Shown here in pieces: positions 13,364-15,011 of a DNA stretch of 15,011 nt. The notes below the pieces were generated by a model. The model was given only the letters and a program-made list of their open reading frames with translations, did no database searches and was not told the origin of the DNA. Source of the stretch: Symbiodinium natans (lineage: Eukaryota; Sar; Dinophyceae; Suessiales; Symbiodiniaceae); the NCBI GenBank assembly GCA_905221605.1, contig CAJNDS010001528.1, positions 1 to 15,011 of the forward strand, given 5' to 3'. Each line of letters starts with the position of its first letter. Position 1 is the stretch's first letter. The position numbers and the translations under genes are program-made.

Positions 13364-15011
13364 ATTTTTAGTTTAGTTTCACCTTGACCAACGGCCCCTT
13401 CGGGTGGCTACGCCTCGCAGCGTGCAGAAGAAAAATTCACCTGGCTCAAGGTTTCGGCTCAACCCCGGTGGGGTGCTCAGGTAGAGAGCGTCTTTAGTGC
13501 CGTTGTGGCTGGCCCTGGGGCTTGTAACTAAGGGTAGGTTCCGTTTTGAGGCCCTGGCGAAACTGTGTTTGCTCGTAGGCCGGCTGACCGGCTAAGCTGT
13601 CATAGAGCGGCGGCCCGCCAACTGCTGCCGTCGACGAAGGGCGTGAGTGCACAGTTTTCGGCCTCGCTTCGCTGGAGGGAAGCTTTTCGTCCTCGCGTTG
13701 CTGAGGGAACCTTGTGACCTACAGTCTGCTATGGGTCACAGTGAGAGTTGCAGCCTCGCTTTGCTTGAGGGGTGACGCTAGCCTGTTGCTCACCAGAGAT
13801 TCCTGCTGTCTCTGGGTGAGCAAAACCCACCGACCCTCATTTGGATTGAGGGCTGTGCTGAAGGTGAGTTTGGGTTCCTCGCTCACTTGTGTGGAAAACG
13901 AAGGTGAGACCGAACACGGGGGAAAACGGCCAGGCACGCTGCAGACAGTGCAGGCCAACGTCGCACTGCAAGAGGCATCCTTGCAGTGGCGACAGGAGTG
14001 TCCCGAACAATTGCGGTGTGCTCGAGCCCAAGCTTGCAGGTTTTGCGGGGATCTGCAAGCTGAGCACAACAGGATTTTCTTCGCAGGTAGAATCAGGTAG
14101 AAAAGATTTGGCCCAACCCTGGTGGATCTGCCTGGACATAAATAACCAGAGGCATCAGTGTCGTAAAGCTCATTGACTGGTGCTACTGAGAAACCGTTGC
14201 CAAGGAACTTGCAGTAGGACTGTGGTGCGGCGCAGTGCAAGTTGAAGAGCAGCTGGTGGTGGCTGCTCCCCGGAAAACCAATAGCCCAAGAAGCCTCCTT
14301 CGGCCTCGCTCCGTGCTGAGGGTTTGTAAGGGTTGGTATTGGCCGGAAAGGATTCAGATGGAGGTTACCCGATCTTCGCGCTTTTCCCATCTGAAGGCAA
14401 CCAATGGTAATCAGCGTCTCCTGCAAGGGCTGGGGTCTGTCCGTGCACACAGACAAGGCGGAACCTTGCAGATGTTTAGGTCCTCGCGGCACGGCCGCTG
14501 GAGGTTGTTTGAAGATGTTGGCTCTCACTATCTGGTGAGTGGTTGTATGGGCACTTGCTGGGGCAAGGCGGCTCTGGCGTCTGAGGATGGTACATGTGCT
14601 GGCTGCTGAGTACGGGCCACCGAAAGAGACCTGTGGTAAGACAAGCGATGAAAGGAGCCGAACTCCTAAAGAAAGGACAGGCTAGCTCACGCGGACGCCA
14701 CGCAGAGTATGTGTTACTATCTTCAGATGTTGGAGCCAATTTGCCAGCCTTGTGACGTGAGATGTGGTGTTTGGATTCGGCCTCAAGCACTGGAAGGCCT
14801 ACAACAACAAATCCGAATGAAAACTGTGGTCCTAAGACACGCGGTGCAGCTGCTTATACGTGGCACCGCGGGGGTCACACAGAGATAGAGGGCTTGCCAG
14901 CAAGGGTACTCTGTCTAAAGAGAGCCTGGCTCAGTGAGGAGCTGAGGGCCTGGCTGCGCTGATGCAGCGGAATGGTTGTTCGGCCTCGCCTCCGCTGAGG
15001 GAACAACAGTC
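13364..15011 (+). repeat. Tandem module B (truncated by window end)
   Basis: The second copy of module A differs by scattered substitutions and a few single-base indels (for example 13553 and 14045) plus the 38-base deletion. The offset to module A is 2127 bases at the start and 2088 at the end. The copy still matches at the last base of the window, so the array may continue. The high identity indicates a recent duplication or ongoing homogenisation. Confidence 0.9.

Noticed and set aside
13719-14528. Antisense open frame of 269 codons in module B
   Set aside because: In module A the same sequence is split over different frames by single-base indels, so the frame is not conserved between near-identical copies.

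Overview
The window looks like nuclear DNA of a dinoflagellate (Symbiodiniaceae or a relative). This is an inference, based on a very divergent multi-ORF Ty1/copia-type retrotransposon with a methyltransferase-like Pol C-terminus, followed by 6.7 kb of gene-poor DNA full of short hairpin repeats and recent tandem duplications. All convincing coding sequence is on the + strand, and no host gene is clearly present.

Positions 1-8330 hold one apparently intact copia element without its outer LTRs. Bases 1-48 appear to be the last part of a 5' LTR ending in CA. They abut a primer-binding site (49-60) that fits the 3' end of a eukaryotic initiator tRNA-Met. Then come Gag (92-1165), ORF2 with a Lys/Gly-rich nucleocapsid-like region and an aspartic protease (1162-2322), an unrecognised Pro-rich ORF, here 'ORFX' (2575-3783), and Pol (first ATG 3795, end 8330) with integrase, reverse transcriptase, RNase H and a C-terminal domain resembling a SAM methyltransferase. 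Gag, ORF2 and Pol lie in three successive frames, each -1 to the one before; ORFX shares the ORF2 frame. Gag and ORF2 overlap by ATGA. The 3' ends of Gag and ORFX both carry an in-phase A|AAC|CCR heptamer.

The most interesting signal is that the Pol frame is open from 2214, with no ATG before 3795, straight through ORFX in the -1 frame. A hand tally of 140 ORFX codons shows avoidance of the codon pairs that would put stops into that frame. The frame therefore seems to be kept open, which suggests dual coding or a frameshifted protease-linker-Pol protein. Two related GTAGGAGT-rich spacers flank ORFX and encode similar hydrophobic segments in the Pol frame.

Positions 8331-15011 are apparently non-coding. 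They hold three copies of a roughly 140-bp repeat (8449, 11303, about 13429), about 25 copies of a small hairpin (TTCGGCCTCGC-N-GCTGAGGGAA) whose stem shows a compensatory G-C to A-T change, five copies of a 26-nt motif, a diverged duplication of about 240 bp (10740-11220), and a near-identical tandem duplication of about 2.1 kb (11233-13363 and 13364 to the window end). No 3' LTR matching bases 1-48 was found, so the right end of the element is not established.
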